Of a stretch of DNA of 64,000 bases, positions 12,601-24,512 are shown in pieces (positions within the stretch are counted from its first letter, which is position 1; each line of letters opens with the position of its first letter). The position numbers and the translations under genes were made by a program. The notes beneath the pieces are model-generated. The model did no database searches, was not told the origin of the DNA, and saw only the letters and a program-made list of their open reading frames with translations. The stretch covers positions 1,679,501 through 1,743,500 of the forward strand of contig SEMN01000020.1 in assembly GCA_005408345.1 (NCBI GenBank), written 5' to 3'. The stretch is from Macquaria australasica. Lineage: Eukaryota > Chordata > Actinopteri > Centrarchiformes > Percichthyidae.

Positions 12601-15600
12601 CCACAGATGTGAGTTAACCACAAAGACGCCATCTGAAACACATTATCCACATTACAGTGGAGCACCACAACTTCTAAGTTTAGGTCTCATGAAGTATTGA
12701 TAACCGCTCTTTCAGATTAACCAAATCAAATCACTCCATGATTGAAAAAAGATCAGTGAGTGATAGAGACACATTCAGGTCTTTTCTAACTGAACTAAGT
12801 GCTTATTACACTCAGTCTGAGTGTTGCTTCTACTGCTTACACTCCCTAAAAAGGTCATGCCTGGACTCGCCTTAATAGTTTACTGTATTTGTTTGGTTGC
12901 TTCTAGAGTGACATTCAGACCATATAATAACTAAAAACTATTTTGAAAGCTATATGTCTAGTTGTAGTCATGGAAACTAAGGGCACAATCTTTAAAATCC
13001 CCTTGCTTTCCATGATTTCAACAAAATAAAAGAATAAAAGAAGGCAGTCAAGAGGATCTTCATGGCAAAGGTTTGCCGTGAGATTGAATTTGAAAATCCC
13101 TTTTTGTCTATTAAACACTAAACTCCTACTTTCAATCTGCTACCGAGCACGTACTGATGTAGAAGGCAACCCTGAAATGAATCCTGAAATGACTAACTTG
13201 TACCTTCTAACCCAGATAGTCAATGGTGTCTTATTGAGGTCTGTAACAGAGCTATTTCTCAAGCACAGACAAAACTTGGCCAGCCTGTAGCCGACCAGGA
13301 ATCCCAGGAATGCAGCTTAAGCAAACAGAGAACCCCATACTGCAGTGTCTAATGAAATCAATGCTCTGGCATTTTTGGGGGGAGGAGATATTACACTCCG
13401 CTCTGTCTGGCCTTACAGTGCATACCTTATCTGCAACAATGGTGGATGACCATTCACCTTTAAAGAGTATCTATTTCATTTATGATCTTTCTTTTACAGG
13501 GATATTTCAGTTACCTGAAAAACGCAAGATCTGATTGGCAAAAGGTTGAGCAAAAAATATGGAGACAGATAGACTAGACTTTGCTTTTTTGGGCAGTCAT
13601 GACCAATATTCTTGATATGACACCAGAAATACTTTTCTTATGCGGTTTTACCAGTGACGCATGATGATTCTCATCTTACCCTCTCTAGTTTTTCAAATTG
13701 TTTTATTATCTAGGAGTAACTAGACCATATTTTGTCATACACACATATAATTACTATGGCTATAATGGCTAAAATGTTCACAATTAACACTGAAATGATG
13801 AAGGCACTTGAAAATGACATGGTAGTAATGGAAACCATACTTTGGTGTTTGGCTCTTCTTTTTTTCTTTTTGCAAAATGAACAAAAACACTGACACACTG
13901 AAAGATCTTGGGTATTTGGGTAATAACTAATTACAATAATTACAATTATTTTCATTATCGATTCTTTTCTGCTGATCATTTTCTTGATTAATTATTATCT
14001 CGATTAATCATTTGGTCCATAAAATGTCAGGAAATACTGATAAACTATTTTCACGATTTCTCACAACAACAGTTTCCTAAAGCCCAACGTGATGTCTTTT
14101 GTCTGACCAACAGACCAAAAGCCAAAAATCTTCAGTTTATTATTACATAAGATTTAAAAAAAAGCAGCAAATTCTCACAATATGGTCAAAAAAGTTCATT
14201 CATTTTCTTATAATAGATTAATATTTCATCTATAATAATTACACCAAAATTGAAATTTATAGCATCAAATAAAAGTAGTTTCCACAGCATGTGTCTAAAA
14301 CTACCAGTGAACGCAGGCGAGATAAGACCCCAAAGGTTAAAGGTCAGACAACAAATGATTTCTGTCTCAGATGAGTTACCAGATGCCCACAGATGTGCTT
14401 TTTGCAGGTCCGTCCACCACTGCTTCTTCTTCTAATGTGTTCCACGCTGCTTATGAGGGACGCATATGATTCATTTACACGTGATTCAAGGACAGAAAGA
14501 GAAAATAAATCCGGGCTTTGCTCTGAGAAGTGAGGAGGAGGAGGAGGAAGAGGAGGGGGAGGAGGAGGCAGAAGGGGGCGCTGAAGGAATGTGTCGCCAC
14601 CCGATGGCTGCGGGTCACGTCTGCAACCAAATCAATTTACATTCCAGGTCAACAACCCCTGTTGAAGGGGATTATTACTGCCCCACCCCACCCTTGACCC
14701 CCCCTCGCCCCCTTTCTAGAAGTAAATCTTTGGACCTTTTATTTCTATTCGGTTTACAACTTCCCTCCCTCTCCTTCACACACTTCTCTTTTCGCCCCCA
14801 CACAACCATCTCCAATCACATGTTATGATTCACATTAGATATGATTCATATGTCTGAGACTGATGAATCAGAACTTTTCCTCTCTGCCCTCCTCCTCCTT
14901 CTAATCAGAGCAGAAAAATGCAGCCTAAGCAACACTTTACATATGCCATATAAGTCCACAATAGGAAATCCAGACTCTCTCTCTCTCTCACACACACACA
15001 CTGACTTTACACACCTCTTTTGTGGAGGAATAGAGCAGTGCCTTCCCCTCCTAAATCCTGTGATGTCATCCGAGCCCAGGCTTCTTCACTGGATTGGAGG
15101 ATCTCGCCATAAATTTCCTGAAAACTCCCAGCCCTTTTTTTTCTCTCTCCCATCCCAACACTGCACGTCCCTGACTTCCTGCCCGAGAAAAAAAAAGTTT
15201 TTCCTCGGAGTCTGCAACTTTGACGCTATACAGCTAGTCAATATAGACTGCTACATTTCGGGGCTCCTTCTTTGCTTTTTAGAAAACAAACTAATCGACA
15301 TTATGGAGATGGTGAGGAAGAAAATCCACAGCCTCCAGCTACAAGTTGATGAGGCAGAAGGTCGTGCACTGGCAGTACAAAGGGACTTGGACATTGAACG
15401 GGAACTGCGCGAAAAAGTGAGATAACTTATCATTTATCCACCTTCGGTCTCCTTTTTTTATTTATCTTTAATGCTCACATACCTGTGGAGCATCTTTATC
15501 GAGGTTTGTAAAGAAGTTTCAGTGTTGGACTGCAGGTTGCGATAATGATTCTCACATAACGCTCCTATATAGAATTACAGACTTTGCCTGCGTATCCCAA

Positions 15601-18600
15601 TAGTAGATTTGCTATTTTATATCTTGTAATGTCTCAATATAGTCGTTTTATAGGCTTATGGGAAGTTGGGGCTTTGTTGTAGCGACATTCCTTCTCAGAC
15701 TTTCGTTCGGCTGCGTTATCTAAATGAAACCCGCCCTATATCTTCTCAAACAGCTAGAAATGCAACGAGCGGACTCAGTACTACATTAACTGTCCTAGTG
15801 GTTTAAATATTAAGGAGTGGCAGGCTTATAACGTTTTAAAAGCTTGGATTTGTCCCAATGTATGTCAAACACACTTGGAAAAGGGTTTGTTCCAGTTTTG
15901 TCAAGCATCCAGTAGTCTTGGTTAAGCTCGCCCTTTTAGCTTTTTGACTGACTATTTTGGCACATATCTGAAATTAGGAGCTGTACGCCTTCCTCCTCTT
16001 CCTCCTCCTCTTCAGCCTCTATGCAGGAAGAAGACAGCATGGTTATCTGCCTCACAGGAAACAGGCCTAGAAGAGGCAATCTATTGTCCCATAAACATAC
16101 ATGGGTTTACATTACAAAAGCCAGGCCAGCTGTGCCACTTCAGATATGTCAGAGTTAAAACTGTCACGCCGTTATTCTACATCAGCAGTTTTCAAAGGTC
16201 GAGCTGCAATGTCCAGAACTCGTCACGGTTGTTGAGAGTGAAACTGATTACATGTAAGAAATCTGACTTATTGGTCAGGAGGAAAAAAGAAACAGGAATA
16301 TATGCATGCCCATGGAGTATTGCGATGGGGCCCTTAGCTCATAATATTCAGAACATTTGACTGCAAGAAATGAGTATACATAAACTGATTACACCTACCC
16401 GTAACTGCAGTATTAATGAGTCCTCACACTCAAAAACAAGAGCCAAACACGTAAAATCAATGATTTGATTTTATATAGCCAGTTTCCAATGTGCAGCTTT
16501 GGCCATCCTAAACAGTATCCTTCCTCTTGTGGCAGCAGCATGTTTCCTGGCTGACCTCTGACCTCTCTCTCTTCCTCTCCGTGTTGCTATAGGCGGAGGG
16601 CGATGTGGCATCTTTGAACCGCAGGATCCAGCTGGTGGAGGAGGAGTTGGACCGCGCTCAGGAGAGACTGGCCACAGCCCTGCAGAAACTGGAGGAGGCT
16701 GAGAAGGCTGCAGATGAGAGTGAAAGGTGAGAATCAACACAGACCTCAGTCACAACGCTTTAACCACAAACTGCACACATACCATCAGCTACAAAATTGG
16801 AAAATGATCGTCTTATGGCTTTGAGATAATGCGATTTATTTTCTATGTACAACATGACCCTTGATCTTAAAGCAGCTTCCACCAATTAGAGACATTACTG
16901 TTAGCATGTAGATGTTAACCGCCCTGAATCTGCAGTGAGAACAGTGAAAAGTGTTGCATCCATCTTTGTATTCAGAGGGTCCCACTCTGGCCAAAATTGC
17001 CCATGTTTTGATTGATTGGGAGCAGAGAAGTAGATCATAGGAGGATGAGTAAGCCAGACACATTTTAGTTGTATGAAGTGGGCAAGGTGGCAGAGCTGCT
17101 AGTTCTGGAAATATAAGAGAAGATCAAATAAAATACGATCCCTGGGAGAGAAATTAGGTGTTAGCTGCACAAGAAACAGACCAGATAAAAGATGTGAAAA
17201 ATATACAATTAGAGCAAAGGAAATAAGGAAGCTGAACTATGTATGAATCAAAATGAAATTAAAGCTATATACAGTGACTGTGACGTTTAATTTCAACAGT
17301 GACCTCAAACATCACAGAATAACCTGGATAATTAAATAATACTGTAAGATGAGTTATAAATGTTTCAACTTTTTGTTTTTGGTCAGTTTGGTATTTCTAG
17401 TTACACTTATACCTATGAGCTCATATGAAGTTTCTTGGAGAGCATACCAGCAAAAGAGGTGCAAAAACAGAGTCCTAATGTTGGGACTAAAGCCACAAGA
17501 AATATATGTAATAGTCATAATTGAATCATTGAAATGAAAATGTAACCTGACGCAAGTGGCCGAGATGCCTTACTGCTTCAGTAATGTCAAGAAATCTGGT
17601 GTGTTTGTGGTCTTGTTGAACTAAAGGCTGTCTGTCTTTCTGATCATCAGAGGCATGAAGGTGATTGAGAACAGAGCCATGAAAGACGAGGAGAAGATGG
17701 AGATCCAGGAGATGCAACTCAAAGAAGCCAAACACATCGCTGAGGAGGCGGACCGCAAATACGAGGAGGTGCGGGCACGGAGATCACATTTCAGCTGACT
17801 TTCAGTTTCTTTTCTGTTTTTTCTTCAGCTGTGATTTTGTGTCTTTTTAATGTCAGGTAGCCCGTAAACTGGTAATCCTTGAGGGTGAGCTGGAGAGAGC
17901 AGAAGAGAGGGCAGAGATTGCGGAGCTGTAAGCACAAATGCACTGAAGAAGTTATATGCATGCTTGCAGGCATCATTCAATTGTTACCCAGATAACTGTT
18001 CAACGTCAAACATATTCAGAAAATTTTAATGTATTTCTCTATTCATACAGTAAGTGTGGTGACTTGGAAGAAGAGCTGAAGAACGTCACCAACAACCTCA
18101 AGTCACTAGAGGCTCAGTCTGATAAGGTAAGTGGTGTTAACTTATCCTGGAGATTTGATAAAGTAGAGGAAGTGTTACCCATTCAGTTCACCTGCCTATA
18201 CGTCCCTTTTCTGTCCAGAATGAGCTTCACAACTGTAAAACTCTGATCTAACTTTCTTAAAAAGAGAAAAATGTCATGTAACATGCATATGAATAAGAGT
18301 TTACAACATAGATAATGAGCATGAAAAGGTGGAATAACTCATTTTCACAAATAGAAACATTGTGATATTGATTGTTCTGGCAATGAAATTATTTTCTTCA
18401 ACTGTTTCTGTTTCCGTAGTACTCAGAGAAAGAGGACAAATATGAGGAGGAGATTAAAGTCCTGAATGACAGACTTAAGGAGGTAAGTTCATGTCTGCTC
18501 AAGCTGTGTTCTCTGAGGAAATCTTTGTCCGCATGATTTAATATGTTTATTGTCTTTTCAAAGGCGGAAACCCGTGCAGAATTTGCAGAAAGGACAGTGG

Positions 18601-19411
18601 CTAAGCTGGAAAAGACCATAGATGACTTAGAAGGTACACTTCATTTTAATCCTTCTTTTCAGTCCTACAGTGATCTACACTGTTCCATTACTTTACTTTG
18701 TTCAAATCTTTATCATTTATTCCTAATCTTTAATCTGATTTCTCTCTTTTCCCTCCATGGTCTGCACAATTCTGCATTTTCCTCTGAACCTCCTCCGCCT
18801 GCTCTCTCTCTCTCTGCCCTTTGACCTGCAGACGAACTGTACACGCAGAAGCTGAAATACAAGGCTATCAGCGAGGAGCTGGATCATGCCCTCAATGATA
18901 TGAACACCTTGTAAATCTTGCGTGTTAAGCTCATGATGTTTTCACTTTCTCTTTGTCTCTCCTTGCCTGATTGGAAGCACTTTGTCTCTTCTTTTCTCCC
19001 TTTGCTCTCACTACTACTTGCTCCTTTTGCATTAAGCTAAAGCTCAATAAAGATATTTTTCTCTTTTACCCTGTCTTCTGTCATTTCAGTTAAGCCTGCT
19101 TTTCACTCTCTGCAGCTGTAACAGTCAATAGTTTCTTATATTTATTGGCCACTATGAAAAGGTCAAATTTGTAGGTTTACATATTGTAAATAAGTGTGTT
19201 TGTTTTGCTGTGTCTGCTCTAAAATGAACCACGTTTTATTAGCTTACTCATTGCACTTATGTGGTCAATTAATCGGTTCACTGACATAGCCACTGCATTT
19301 TATATCTGCTGCTACTTTTTTATTGCAGAGGCCTTATCCCACGCAAAAGAGGAAAACACAGGAATGCAACAAGTCCTGGACCAAACACTGCAGGAGCTGA
19401 ATAGCTTGTAA
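9623..19411 (+). CDS. tpm4: Tropomyosin 4 (long isoform gene model)
   Basis: Coiled-coil actin-filament protein that polymerises head to tail and controls myosin and actin regulator access. Exons: 9623-9736 (1a), 12483-12608 (2), 16593-16726 (3), 17651-17768 (4), 17857-17927 (5), 18051-18126 (6), 18420-18482 (7), 18564-18633 (8), then 19329-19411 (9d) or 18832-18914 (9a). Exon lengths 114/126/134/118/71/76/63/70 match the vertebrate tropomyosin pattern, and either ending gives exactly 284 residues. The start MEAIKKKMQMLKLDKENAID, the stretch KAAEDKCKL and the 9d ending LDQTLQELNSL identify TPM4 rather than TPM1 or TPM3. The exon 4 donor is GTGCGG, a weak site. Expected in cytoskeleton and, in fish, cardiac sarcomeres. 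Confidence 0.95.
9885..10320. repeat. Interspersed repeat fragments in tpm4 intron 1
   Basis: Two teleost-type fragments lie side by side. One starts with GATAAGATAAACTTTACTGA, the tail type of many fish retroelements. A second, at about 10160-10320, holds TGTGATATTGATTT and ends near ATCGCACAGCCCT. Families recognised from memory only; edges are approximate. Confidence 0.5.
11740..12290 (+). repeat. High-copy teleost interspersed repeat in tpm4 intron 1
   Basis: Contains the characteristic text GACAACTATTGGATGGATTA, CATCATCAGGTCAAAATTTC and repeated TTAGCATGCTAA blocks seen in many percomorph genomes. An internal unit (GACATTCATG followed by TTTGGTG and CCTCTGA or CCCCTGA) occurs twice, at about 11800-11850 and 11937-11987, so the element carries an internal direct duplication. 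Family name not assigned. Confidence 0.65.
13940..14240 (+). repeat. Non-autonomous transposon-like repeat, copy 1
   Basis: AT-rich element with ATTATCGATT-like and CTCGATTAATCATTTGGTCC text, also present in altered form at 24280-24512 and, inverted, at 27175-27476. The internal CAGCAAATTCTCACA segment is shared. It resembles a common fish non-autonomous DNA element. Confidence 0.6.
14531..14582 (+). promoter_or_regulatory. GAG-rich tract ending in a CTCF-like motif
   Basis: An imperfect (GAG)n run (14531-14568) leads into GCAGAAGGGGGCGCT (14568-14582), which matches the CTCF consensus CCANNAGGGGGCGC with one mismatch. It lies about 0.7 kb before tpm4 exon 1b, between the two tpm4 promoters. 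Motif evidence only. Confidence 0.35.
15303..15416 (+). CDS. tpm4: tpm4 alternative first exon 1b (short isoform start)
   Basis: The exon encodes MEMVRKKIHSLQLQVDEAEG and ends in ERELREK before GTGAGA. It splices in frame to exon 3 (AEGDVASLNRR), as exon 1b does in vertebrate TPM genes, where the human TPM4 short isoform starts with a related 44-residue segment. With exon 9d the product is 242 residues. An internal promoter is implied; upstream at about 14945 is CCATATAAGT, one base from an SRF CArG box, and CCATAAATTT lies near 15108. These would fit control by SRF/MRTF, which is inference. Confidence 0.85.
18832..18914 (+). CDS. tpm4: tpm4 alternative last exon 9a (muscle type)
   Basis: The exon encodes DELYTQKLKYKAISEELDHA then LNDMNTL and a stop. 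This is the striated-muscle exon 9a C-terminus, the region that binds troponin T in sarcomeric tropomyosins. It joins exon 8 in the same phase as exon 9d and has its own poly(A) signal AATAAA at 19046-19051. The acceptor is preceded by a CTCTCTCTCTCTCT run (18802-18815), a candidate PTB-binding silencer. As far as I recall, human TPM4 uses only 9d. Confidence 0.9.
19046..19051 (+). terminator. Poly(A) signal for tpm4 exon 9a transcripts
   Basis: AATAAA lies 132 bp after the exon 9a stop codon and before the exon 9d acceptor, so use of this site would exclude 9d. Confidence 0.6.
19329..19411 (+). CDS. tpm4: tpm4 alternative last exon 9d (cytoskeletal type)
   Basis: After the acceptor TATTGCAG the exon reads EALSHAKEENTGMQQVLDQT then LQELNSL and a stop, the non-muscle TPM4 C-terminus. 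Poly(A) signals follow at about 19431 (AATAAA) and 19664-19669 (AATAAA, with GT-rich sequence behind it). Confidence 0.92.
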
Positions 19412-19663
19412 AATGCCAAGAAGAACATCAAACAATAAAAAAAACAACAACAAAAATAAAACATTTCTTTTGTAAAAGATATTTTCTACATGCCATCCAT
19501 TCTCTGTAATTTCACTCTTATTACTGGTTGTTAAAACACATGTACCCCCTTTTATATATTTATGGTTCTTTTGTTTCTTTTCCCTTTTTTAAAATGGTTT
19601 TGGGTCCATATGATATTCAGTTTCAGTGCTGGAAATTGTATTGTAGACCAGACTCTGAGCACA

Positions 19664-19669
19664 AATAAA
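19664..19669 (+). terminator. Poly(A) signal for tpm4 exon 9d transcripts
   Basis: AATAAA about 250 bp after the exon 9d stop, followed within 40 bp by a TGTTGACTGTGTGT downstream element. Confidence 0.6.
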
Positions 19670-20235
19670 ACTGATGATGATGAAGTGAGTTTTACGTGTT
19701 ATGTTGACTGTGTGTCCTCTGTCTAAGCACAGTTCTGCATATTGGTATGTGTTTCCTTCAGGCAATTTCAACACATTGCCACAAAGTGTGACAGCAGAAA
19801 GAGCTCACCCTTCTATTTACATGTGCTAACATGCACAGTGTTTTCTGTGCACTCTGCTAAGACAGTGAACTCCTCAAACAAAACTAGAGATACTGTTGGT
19901 CCCACAACAGTAATGTCACTGAGTACTGACCTGTTTTTGAAGTTCAGATATTTGTAAGTGACAATTCAATCTCAGTATTAACCACAGCAAGCAAAATACA
20001 TATCACCACGTAAGGCCAATGTTAAAGATTATGTTGTCCTCAAAAAGAAGTATGTTGGCCATCAGTTAAGACTTTTTGTTGACTATTAGTGAGTTACCTA
20101 ATTAGAAATTATTATGACGACAACAACATTCATAAACTTTTTGATTTGTTTTGTTTCTGTTGCTCCACACACGAAAGGGAGTCAAACAGTAATAAGTACT
20201 AAACCAAAGTAACTAAATAATAGCTAAACCATCTC

Positions 20236-20340
20236 CATGACAACTGAGCAACTCCTTCCGCTGAGGAAGGCCATGTGATGTGGTTGAAAGCTCACAAAAC
20301 AACAACTAAACTGCTTTTTTTTTTTTTTTTTGTCAAAAAG
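20236..20340 (+). repeat. Short interspersed repeat ending in a T run, copy A
   Basis: Reads CTCCATGACAACTGAGCAAC, then CTGAGGAAGGCCATGTGATG and GAAAGCTC, then a T17 run and GTCAAA. A related copy with the same order and T run is at 62578-62703, and a third, rearranged as a fold-back, is near 43118-43325. Confidence 0.6.
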
Positions 20341-20394
20341 GAAAACTCCCGACAGCAACGGCGTCTTCTAAAATGCAATATCATAATGTAACGT

Positions 20395-20760
20395 AAACTC
20401 CTGCATCCAAAGTTTTATTCAGTTAAAATTTTATCAGGAAAATATACACAAATTATCAGAAGTAGAAGTACTCATAATGCAAAATGGCCCCTTTCAGAGC
20501 GTTATTGTATATTTTAAAAAATGTGATTATTATTGTGTATGCATTGTCATGTAAGCAGCATTTTAACGTTGCAATGCATCATGTTTTATATATTGAACAT
20601 GCGTGTTGAAAGTAAAATCTTCTACTAACTATAGTTGTATAATAAGTGCAGTGGAGTGAAAAGAACAATATATACCTCTAAAAAGTACAAGTGTAAACTA
20701 GAAAAAAAGGGACAATATTCAAGTACAGGCAGTACCTCAAAAATGCACTTAGTGCAGACC
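20395..20760 (+). repeat. Transposon-like repeat abutting the rab8a promoter
   Basis: Shares text with the element at 30282-30615 (AGTACTCATAATGCAAAATG versus AGTACTCATGAAGAATGGCC; CTAACTATAG). Ends in AGTACCTCAAAAATGCACTT, the usual 3' text of a fish element that begins CAGTGGTGGAAGAAGTA. This copy appears 5'-truncated and stops about 140 bp before the rab8a ATG. Confidence 0.6.
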
Positions 20761-20898
20761 GGAGCCATCGATTCACGGCTCCTCTGCAGCCCGCGGTTAG
20801 TAAAGCGGCGCCGGTGAGTTCCGAGCCGGCAGGGGGCGTCTTTTCTGGGCGTTCAGGTCGCAGCTTCGCCGGGCGGCACTTCCGCAATAATATCAAGT
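20761..20898 (+). promoter_or_regulatory. rab8a: rab8a promoter and 5' UTR
   Basis: GC- and CpG-rich, TATA-less sequence just before the start codon. It contains an ETS-type site (CACTTCCG, 20877-20884) and a CTCF-like motif CCGGCAGGGGGCGT (20826-20839). A housekeeping promoter is inferred. Confidence 0.5.
20826..20839 (+). promoter_or_regulatory. CTCF-like motif in the rab8a promoter
   Basis: CCGGCAGGGGGCGT matches the CTCF core with a G for the A at the third position. It lies 60 bp upstream of the rab8a start codon. Confidence 0.35.
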
Positions 20899-23264
20899 AT
20901 GGCGAAGACGTACGACTATTTGTTTAAATTACTGCTGATCGGCGACTCCGGCGTCGGGAAGACCTGCGTTCTGTTCAGGTTCTCAGAGGACGCCTTCAAC
21001 TCGACGTTCATCTCAACAATAGGTACGTCCGTCCGTCCGTTCACAACAACGCCGACAGGCTCCGTCTACTTGCTGGAATGCTGGCTATGCCGGGCTGACG
21101 ACTGGAAGTAGTTTCTTTGTCGTTAATAAAGAATATGTTACTCTTTGAGATGCTATCATATATATGTATATATGTACACATTTAGTTCGTTAATAAGAGA
21201 TGACAAGGGGGGGGGGTGTTTGTGTTTGTGTTATAAACTATGCCGAGTGGCTCTCCTGCTAGCTAACGTTAGCGGCTAACCAAATGGCTCTACGACGTTA
21301 GCCGTTAGGCCCTGTCTACATCCTGGCGGGACACCGGAAAGCCCGATATGTGGCACGTTGTAGCGGATTAATTTAAGCGTTTTGAAAGCTGTTGTTCTTC
21401 TACGCACATGTTACTGCCGTCTGCCGTTCATTCTCGGTCCATTAGTGTCATTTCTGTTTTGTGTCACAGCGGTGTTTGACGGTTAGCGGTATGCTAAGCT
21501 AGCGGGCTAACGTTAACGTTGTGGTTGACATGCACGATCCTTCTTTATCCCTCCAGGCATTGATTTCAAGATAAGGACGATAGAGCTTGACGGCAAGAAG
21601 ATAAAGTTACAGATATGGTAAGCGTGTATTTTAATTCTTTTAACGTAGGACGTGACATGATGACAGCGTTTTTATCAATATTTGGCTAATTAAAGTGTGG
21701 ATGGCACACACTTTACTGAAGCTAAGGGTCCTTAACGTACTTTACATTTTAATAACCGGCCTAAAACTCGTTTAATTCTTTTAAGATTGAATGTGCAAGT
21801 TTTTTTTTTATTGTTTTAGCAGAATTTGTTTTTCTCTTTATCTGAAGTTTCTGTCTTCAGTGACAAAACCACCAGTTTTATAGCTCATAAGCTTCATCAG
21901 TCAAATGCCGGCCTCTACATTAACCTCTTATATACCATGGCTTCACACCTCCCTGCTATACTTTTATTTTGGAAAAACTCCATGTAAGATAAACCAGCCT
22001 CCTTGATACATACCTGTCACACCTGACTACAGTGAGAAATTCATGGAAACCTTCCCACATGACTTATCCAAGTATTGTTTTTCAGGGATACGGCTGGCCA
22101 GGAGCGCTTCCGAACAATCACAACAGCCTACTACAGAGGCGCAATGGTAGATATCTTCACATGTTGACAGACGAATGTAACATAAATCCACTTTCCTAGG
22201 AAGCCGCAGCTTTTGAGCTCTGTTAATCTCAACACATTTTATTTACTGGTCTTTACAGGGCATCATGCTTGTCTACGACATCACCAACGAGAAGTCTTTT
22301 GAAAATATCAAGAACTGGATAAGGAACATAGAGGAGGTATTTACTGGGCCAAGTAGAATCTCTTTTACGTGCTTGCTACCTCCTTAAAATATCCAAATGG
22401 CACCATGTAGCGCATTGTTTTTTTTATTAAATTCCCCTTCTCTTGATTCAGCATGCATCATCTGATGTTGAAAAGATGGTCCTTGGCAACAAGTGTGATA
22501 TCAACGACAAGCGGCAGGTGTCCAAAGACAGGGGAGAGAAGGTGAGAAGTTTGGTTGAACTTAAAATGATATGTTGTCATTGGGTTATATTTGATAATAA
22601 ATAATAATGTTGGTGCACTATTATTCTGGTATAACGTGAAATAAATGTGCCAACAGACTTGGTCAAATGTAAGTTGCTGTAATTTTCTCCCATTTTCTTT
22701 CAGCTTGCGTTAGAGTATGGAATAAAGTTCATGGAGACCAGTGCAAAGGCCAACATCAACGTGGAAAATGTAAGTAGCCATTCTTCCTTGAGGTATAATA
22801 TGCTTAACAGATCATATGTCATCAGTGTGGCAACGTGTGTATTTGTTCTGGTTCACAGGCATTTTTGACGCTCGCCAGAGACATCAAATCAAAAATGGAC
22901 ACAAAGTTGGTAAGAGGACCTCTTTGATAATACAACTTAGTATTTTGCATTGTGAGAAATTGATAAATGTAATAATTACTTTCCAGCAAAATATTTCATT
23001 ATTTTAAACATTTTCCAAGTTTCAAACTCCTCAAAATCAATAGCAGTGTGTCTGCGGTTGTGGCAACGTACATGAGGATTTCTGTAAAGGAAGTTGCTGA
23101 ACAGTATGAGAGCAGCCACTGAGCGACCGTTCTACATGACGGAGCAGTGACTTGTTTGTTTGTCACATTTGCAGGAGGGCAACACGCCGCATGGGAGCAG
23201 TCATGGAGTCAAGATATCAGAGCCTCAGAAAAAGACCAGCTTCTTCCGCTGTAGCCTACTCTGA
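20899..23264 (+). CDS. rab8a: Ras-related GTPase Rab8A
   Basis: Small GTPase of exocytic traffic to the plasma membrane and primary cilium. Eight exons: 20899-21022, 21557-21617, 22086-22146, 22259-22336, 22452-22541, 22704-22769, 22859-22909, 23175-23264; total 621 bp, 206 residues (human 207). Visible motifs: P-loop GDSGVGKT (15-22), switch I FISTIGIDF, WDTAGQE (62-68) with Thr72 (the LRRK2 target in mammals), NKCD, ETSAK, and C-terminal CSLL for geranylgeranylation. The N-terminus [20 protein letters not shown] and the tail FFRCSLL fit Rab8A. Rab8B is the alternative, but the tpm4 neighbour, as in human 19p13, supports rab8a. Confidence 0.95.
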
Positions 23265-24279
23265 GCACCAAGGCCTTCAATACTGGCTGCCAGCTGGCTG
23301 GACATAAATGGACTGGGCTTGCTCTTAGCACTTCCTTCCCCTTCGATCTTTTTGTCCTACCAGTTCACACAAACCGTTATATTCCCAGTAAGAGGAGGAC
23401 TTCCCCTCCTCTCTTCCTCTTCTGAAAGCTTCCAGTGGTGCATCTCTTCCATTTTAAAGAGATCTGTTGTCTTCATGGGTCAGAGTGCTTGACTGGACAG
23501 GGACTCAACCAGGAGCATTGTCCAGATGTTCCTTATCACACAAAAGAGAGGCTCTTACTTTTGATGTTAGTCTCTTTGTACTACGCACTCATATTTCACA
23601 CAGCCAGTAGCACAACCAAGGAAGAGAAATCATTAAATTAATATCAAGGTTTTGGGATTGCAAATACAAATGTGATATTTAGATCTATTTTTATTAGTGC
23701 TCTTTCCCTTTCATGTTAGAAATGTCAACCAGAGACTGAAAGGCTTGAACTCTAGTGAACCAGAGTTGCACATGCTTTCATTTTCATTTCAGCAGCTGAG
23801 AATCATATCGCGCATAAGGCAGTCAAGGATCAGATAGGAATTAGATTGAAAGGTTTTCCATTTGAGTTCTGCTCTTTGGTTTGAGTGTAGTCCTTGACAC
23901 TCATTTGATTTGACTAAAAATGCGTGTTTCATCTCGCCCCGATCATTACAAACTGCCTCCAACTCTTTTGAACCGTTCTGCAATAGCTTTCAGGTGCTGG
24001 AAGGCAGTTTGGCAACACAAAACCTAAAAATAAAATCCAGATTTCTGCCTCTGAAGTTCTGCTGTCAAATCAGTAGAACATTGGTGAGGTGACATGTTTC
24101 TGGGCATTCTCTGGTATAGTAACCTGCAAGAAAGTATTGTACATTAAAATATTTTGAGCACATTGTGGTGTAAAAATGAAAATGTTACCCATTTGTAAGT
24201 ACACTATTTAGGAAAATATCAAGATGTGCAAACTGTAATTTAAATAATCATCCACAAATAAGTACAGTGTAATAAGCTT

Positions 24280-24512
24280 AGGGTTGCAATTAACAATTAT
24301 TTTTATTATCCATAATTCTGCCACTTTGAATTAATTGTTTGGTCTATAAAATATCCCAAAACCCCCCAAACATTCCGTTTACTATCACAAACGACAATGA
24401 AAAGCAGCAAATCCTCACATTTTAGAAGCTGGAACTAATGAATGTTTTTGCTTGAAAATTGACTGAAATAGTTGGCAATTTATTTTCTCTCACTTGACTA
24501 ATTGTTTCAGAT
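24280..24512 (+). repeat. Non-autonomous transposon-like repeat, copy 2
   Basis: Begins GGGTTGCAATTAACAATTAT, continues GTTTGGTCTATAAAATATC and ends near CACTTGACTAATTGTTTCAG. Same family and orientation as the copy at 13940-14240. Confidence 0.65.

Noticed and set aside
14466..15425. Two long plus-strand open frames before and across tpm4 exon 1b
   Set aside because: Only the last 38 codons (from 15303) match tropomyosin. The upstream parts are low-complexity Glu/Ser-rich or UTR sequence with no homology.
16471..16740. Minus-strand Pro/Arg-rich open frame
   Set aside because: Antisense of tpm4 exon 3.
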